64,000 nt of DNA, taken from contig JAAOMT010000046.1 in NCBI GenBank assembly GCA_016748015.1, positions 645,779-709,778 on the forward strand. The letters are read 5' to 3'. Positions within the stretch are counted from its first letter, which is position 1; each line of letters begins with the position of its first letter. A model generated the notes under the pieces. The model made no database searches and was not told where the DNA came from. It saw nothing but the letters and a program-made list of their open reading frames with translations. Both the position numbers and the translations under genes were made by a program. This document shows, one piece after another, positions 61,100 to 64,000 of the stretch. This stretch comes from Geosiphon pyriformis. Its lineage: Eukaryota; Glomeromycota; Glomeromycetes; Archaeosporales; Geosiphonaceae.

Positions 61100-62270
61100 C
61101 TATACTATATAAAATGCACTCAGATCCGACATTAGGACACTTTAACAAAGATACTACCCTTAAAAGAACATTAAACTTATACTATTGGCCAATAATATAC
61201 AAAAACATTTTCGAATACGTGCTCAATTGTAATGCATGCCAGCAAAGAGGAGAAGCAAGATCAACAGAACCACTTCGACCTATTCCAGTTGGAAATCTAT
61301 TTGATAGAATTGGGATTGATTTGGTTAGTCCTCTCTCAATTACATCCAAAGGAAATCAGTATATCGCTATAGTCATTGATTATCTTACAAAATGGCCAGA
61401 AGCCAGAGCAATTCAAGTGGCTGATGCCAAAACAGTAGCCGAGTTTGTACATCAAGACTTAATTTGCTGACATGAGTGTCCGAAAGAATTGTTATCTGAT
61501 CAAGGAACACATTTTGTTAATAATATGCTAACAGAATTAAGCCAATGGTTTGGTATAAAATGTCCTTTATCATCACTATACTACTCATAAACTAACAGAC
61601 TGGTAAAACAGTTTAACCGAACACTGTGTGAAGCACTAGCAAAAATAAGTTAAGAAAACGAACAAGAATGGAACCTATTCATATTTTCAGTACTCTTTGC
61701 ATACTAAACACTAAAGCAAAATATGACACACTTCACACCATTTAAACTAGTCTATAGAAGAAAAGCTATATTACCTATTAAACAAGAAATATTGTTCTAC
61801 TCAACAGAAACAATTACTAAAGAGAATTTTAAAGCTACCTTGTACCACAGAATGTATCAGCTAATAGAAACATTAGAAAACAATCGAAAAACAGCAGCTA
61901 ATAACATTAGTAACACTCAAGAACAACAAAAAGAAAGACATGATAAACACCTACTAGAACAACCAATGGAATTCAAGATTGGAGACCAAGTACTGTTATA
62001 TTGTATGAAAGCTGAAAAACAGTGGAATGAAAAGTTTGACCCAAAGTGAGATGGTCTATTTCATATACACGAAGCATTAGGAAATGGAGCTTACAAATTA
62101 CGATTAGAAGACAAGATTTTAAAGAAAGTAGTGCATAGAAATCAGTTAAAAATTTATCATGCAAAACAGAAATCATCATCATCAATACCTCAACTAGGAA
62201 CACAAATTTCATTAATCAGACCAGAAGATATACCACGAGATCTAAAACCAATCATCATTATCGAAATGTA
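61100..62270 (+). pseudogene. E2 integrase
   Basis: HHCC zinc domain (HSDPTLGHFNKDTTLKR ... YVLNCNACQQRG), core with GIDLVSPLSITSKGNQYIAI (first Asp), ELLSDQGTHFVNNML (second Asp) and a degenerate third site TNRLVKQFNRTL, where the catalytic Glu of E1 NGLVECFNRT has become Lys. The C-terminal region FKIGDQVLLYCMKAEKQWNE and LRLEDKILKKVVHRNQLKIY is the usual SH3-like GPY/F-type tail. TGA for Trp at 61468 and 62047. Confidence 0.88.
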
Positions 62271-62399
62271 GACAATAAGCAGCAAATTAAATTGGAGAAT
62301 TCAAATATATATAGCATCCAAAAAGCAGCAAAAAATGATAGAAATTTTAACATGGATCTTTCAGATCAAATTTTAAATTATCTAAACAATTATTTGAAA

Positions 62400-63090
62400 C
62401 AATTCAAAAGTTGACATCTCAAATAGAAATAACAATTGATAAAAAAGAGATATAATACAAAAATAAGAGCAGGAGAGAGGAGGACAAGAGTTCAATTAAA
62501 ACTAAACGTTTTTTCCTTTACCTACCACCCAAAAGGCAATGTTGGAGAAAAAATTGCCTTCAGGCAGAAGATAGAAAAGAAGAAGACAAAGAATGAGAAA
62601 AATGTTACAAAAAAAGATATTTGGTCTCCGAGCTCAAAGAAATAAAACAAGCTTTAGTTCATGGAACCAAACTCTCCGAAACAGGGAAGTAGACACTTGA
62701 CAATGCTCAGGAATGGAAAAAAAAACTTTCTCCAGCTTATTGGTTCTACAAAATTAGAGAACAGCTTGACTTGAAAACACCATATGAAGACCTCAACCAG
62801 AAAATGTTCAACAAAGAAGCAATACAACAAGTAAAAAAATTCATAGGAAAAAACAACCTGACCCTATATTACAAAGCAGCATACTAACTATATGCCGTTT
62901 TCTAACATTGCCCAAATATACTACTGAATAGATCTATGAAAACCATAATGGTTAACAACATAGGATGAATAACCAATCAACAGTTCAAAGACCTACAAAA
63001 GGCAATACTTGAGGCAACAATCAAATATTACACAAATGAAGCCACAATAACAAATACATATAGTTTTGCAGGAGCTTAATTTTAAAAAGA
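62400..63090 (+). pseudogene. E2 ORF3, counterpart of E1 ORF3
   Basis: Between integrase and 3' LTR: ELKEIKQALVHGTKLSETGK, KKLSPAYWFYKIREQLDLKT, NKEAIQQVKKFIGKNNLTLY, YKAAY, then TNQQFKDLQKAILEATIKYY. The last blocks align with E1 ORF3 (FTKEAIQKQLHNKF, YYKLRAALRLYDLF, LEFQKFLDQISSIILDYY). Function unknown; no transmembrane or glycoprotein features. Confidence 0.65.
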
Positions 63091-63099
63091 AAGAGATAA

Positions 63100-64000
63100 T
63101 GTTATCCAAGTAGAAAAACCAATCCAAAGTTATAAAAAAACGTGACCAAAACATAACATAACACAGAATAGCATGCAATAACATTGGATAACACATTATA
63201 ATGTAGGATAACATGTTATAATGCAGAATAACACAGAATAGCACATAATAACATAGGATAACGTGTTATAACACAGAATAACACAGAATAACATATAATA
63301 ATGTCAGATAATGTGTTATAATATAGAATAACTAGTGATAATGTAGAAAAATGAAGCAATAACAGAAATAACAAAACAATAGCTAGTGATAGCAAGACAA
63401 TTGAAAGCAATCCTGTAAAACCAAAAGAATGTATAAAAGCAAGTAGTTGTAGAAGTGAAAAAAGACAGACAGATAGATATAAATCTTTAGACAAAAATTA
63501 AATATTTATACCCTTTTATCATTTATTATCTTCCTTATTTCATCTTCTAAAATAAACCAATTATTAAAGAAATCAGAATCACAAATTTATGTTCTTAAAC
63601 TTCGTGGAATTTATGTGAATTAACCCTTGTCTTATACCTTCATTCTAGGACAGATGCTCTTAACATAACCACTTCAAACTCTTAATAATTTGGACCAATT
63701 GCTCTTGATCACAGCAATTGATGATACTAATTTATCTTTTCTTTCTTTTCTTTTCTTTTCTTTTCTTTTTCTTTCTTTTTCTTTCTTATTTTTTTTGTGG
63801 AGTGACAACATAGTAAAATTGACTGTCTGGAAATAGACTTCGTGATAGCCTGGTAAAAAAAAGAAGCTCCTCCTAAGTTTTGGATATTAACATTATTTTG
63901 TTAGCTTACCAGAAGGGCAAAAAGACAACACCAGACCTTAACGATTGTGCTTGTTAGCTTGGAGAAGAAAGTTCACATTTACAGAAAATGTTGCAATTGA
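63100..64000 (+). repeat. E2 3' LTR (truncated by the window)
   Basis: Begins TGTTATCCAAGTAG and follows the 5' LTR to the last base. It has more copies of the GGATAACA-type tandem unit (63150-63350) and a (TTTTC)n tract at about 63737-63785. Confidence 0.88.

Larger units (their letters stand above)
56192..64000 (+). mobile_element. E2: Ty3/gypsy element lacking gag, 3' LTR cut by the window
   Basis: LTR, about 200 bp of leader, then protease, Cys-rich module, dUTPase, RT, RNase H, integrase, ORF3, a polypurine run AAAAAGAAAGAGATAA (63084-63099) and the second LTR. It is a different family from E1 (different LTRs, protein clearly diverged) but with the same module order. There is no gag between LTR and protease. 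Many nonsense codons, so inactive. Confidence 0.92.

Noticed and set aside
63150-63350. CRISPR-like array in the E2 LTR repeats
   Set aside because: Units are adjacent tandem repeats without unique spacers, inside an LTR of a eukaryotic element.

Overview
This is a nuclear window from a eukaryote with short spliceosomal introns (about 50-100 nt, GT...AG). It is most likely an early-diverging, TE-rich fungus of the arbuscular-mycorrhizal type (Glomeromycotina). The reasons are very AT-rich intergenic DNA, small-intron genes with both fungal and animal-like orthologues (WDR81, 4E-T, RBM39, DJ-1), Tad/I-like LINEs, Ty3/gypsy elements carrying a dUTPase, and a GGAATCCTG-type minisatellite. The taxonomic call is inference. 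A 20-N gap at 53661-53680 shows that this is a draft scaffold.

Layout. (1) 1-7.9 kb, gene island: 3' end of a WDR81-like BEACH/WD40 gene (+), VPS29 (-), BUD32 kinase (+, sharing a 217-bp divergent promoter with VPS29) and the U5 snRNP protein CD2BP2/Lin1 (-). (2) 7.9-40.1 kb, transposon block: an extremely AT-rich desert holding a heavily decayed gypsy polymerase; LINE A (-); a 5'-truncated LINE fragment (+) lying tail-to-tail with LINE B (-); LINE B split by a complete 9.86-kb Ty3/gypsy element E1 (-) with 971-bp LTRs and a 4-bp target duplication; then more AT-rich repeat. (3) 40.1-50.9 kb, second gene island: RBM39-like splicing factor (+), 4E-T-like eIF4E-binding protein (+), DUF676/ROG1-type lipase (+) and DJ-1/PARK7 (-). 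(4) 50.9-64 kb, second transposon block: AT-rich DNA that is an inverted copy of the 38.9-39.9 kb repeat, a Tc1/mariner remnant at a probably false assembly gap, a 5' LINE fragment (+), a minisatellite, and a second Ty3/gypsy element E2 (+) that lacks gag and runs off the window in its 3' LTR.

The host genes look intact and serve endosome/retromer traffic (WDR81, VPS29), tRNA t6A modification (BUD32), splicing (CD2BP2, RBM39), translational control (4E-T), lipid hydrolysis and stress protection (DJ-1). None of the transposons has an intact reading frame. Their lesions are overwhelmingly C-to-T / G-to-A changes, recurring at the same catalytic residue in three separate reverse transcriptases and ending in fossils that are recognisable only as AT-converted protein. 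That RIP-like or methylation-driven decay is the main biological signal. Others are the shared PR - Cys-rich module - dUTPase - RT/RNaseH - IN - ORF3 plan of two gypsy families and the stop/start-overlapping ORF1/ORF2 of the LINEs. All positions, splice sites and similarities were read by eye; no search was run.
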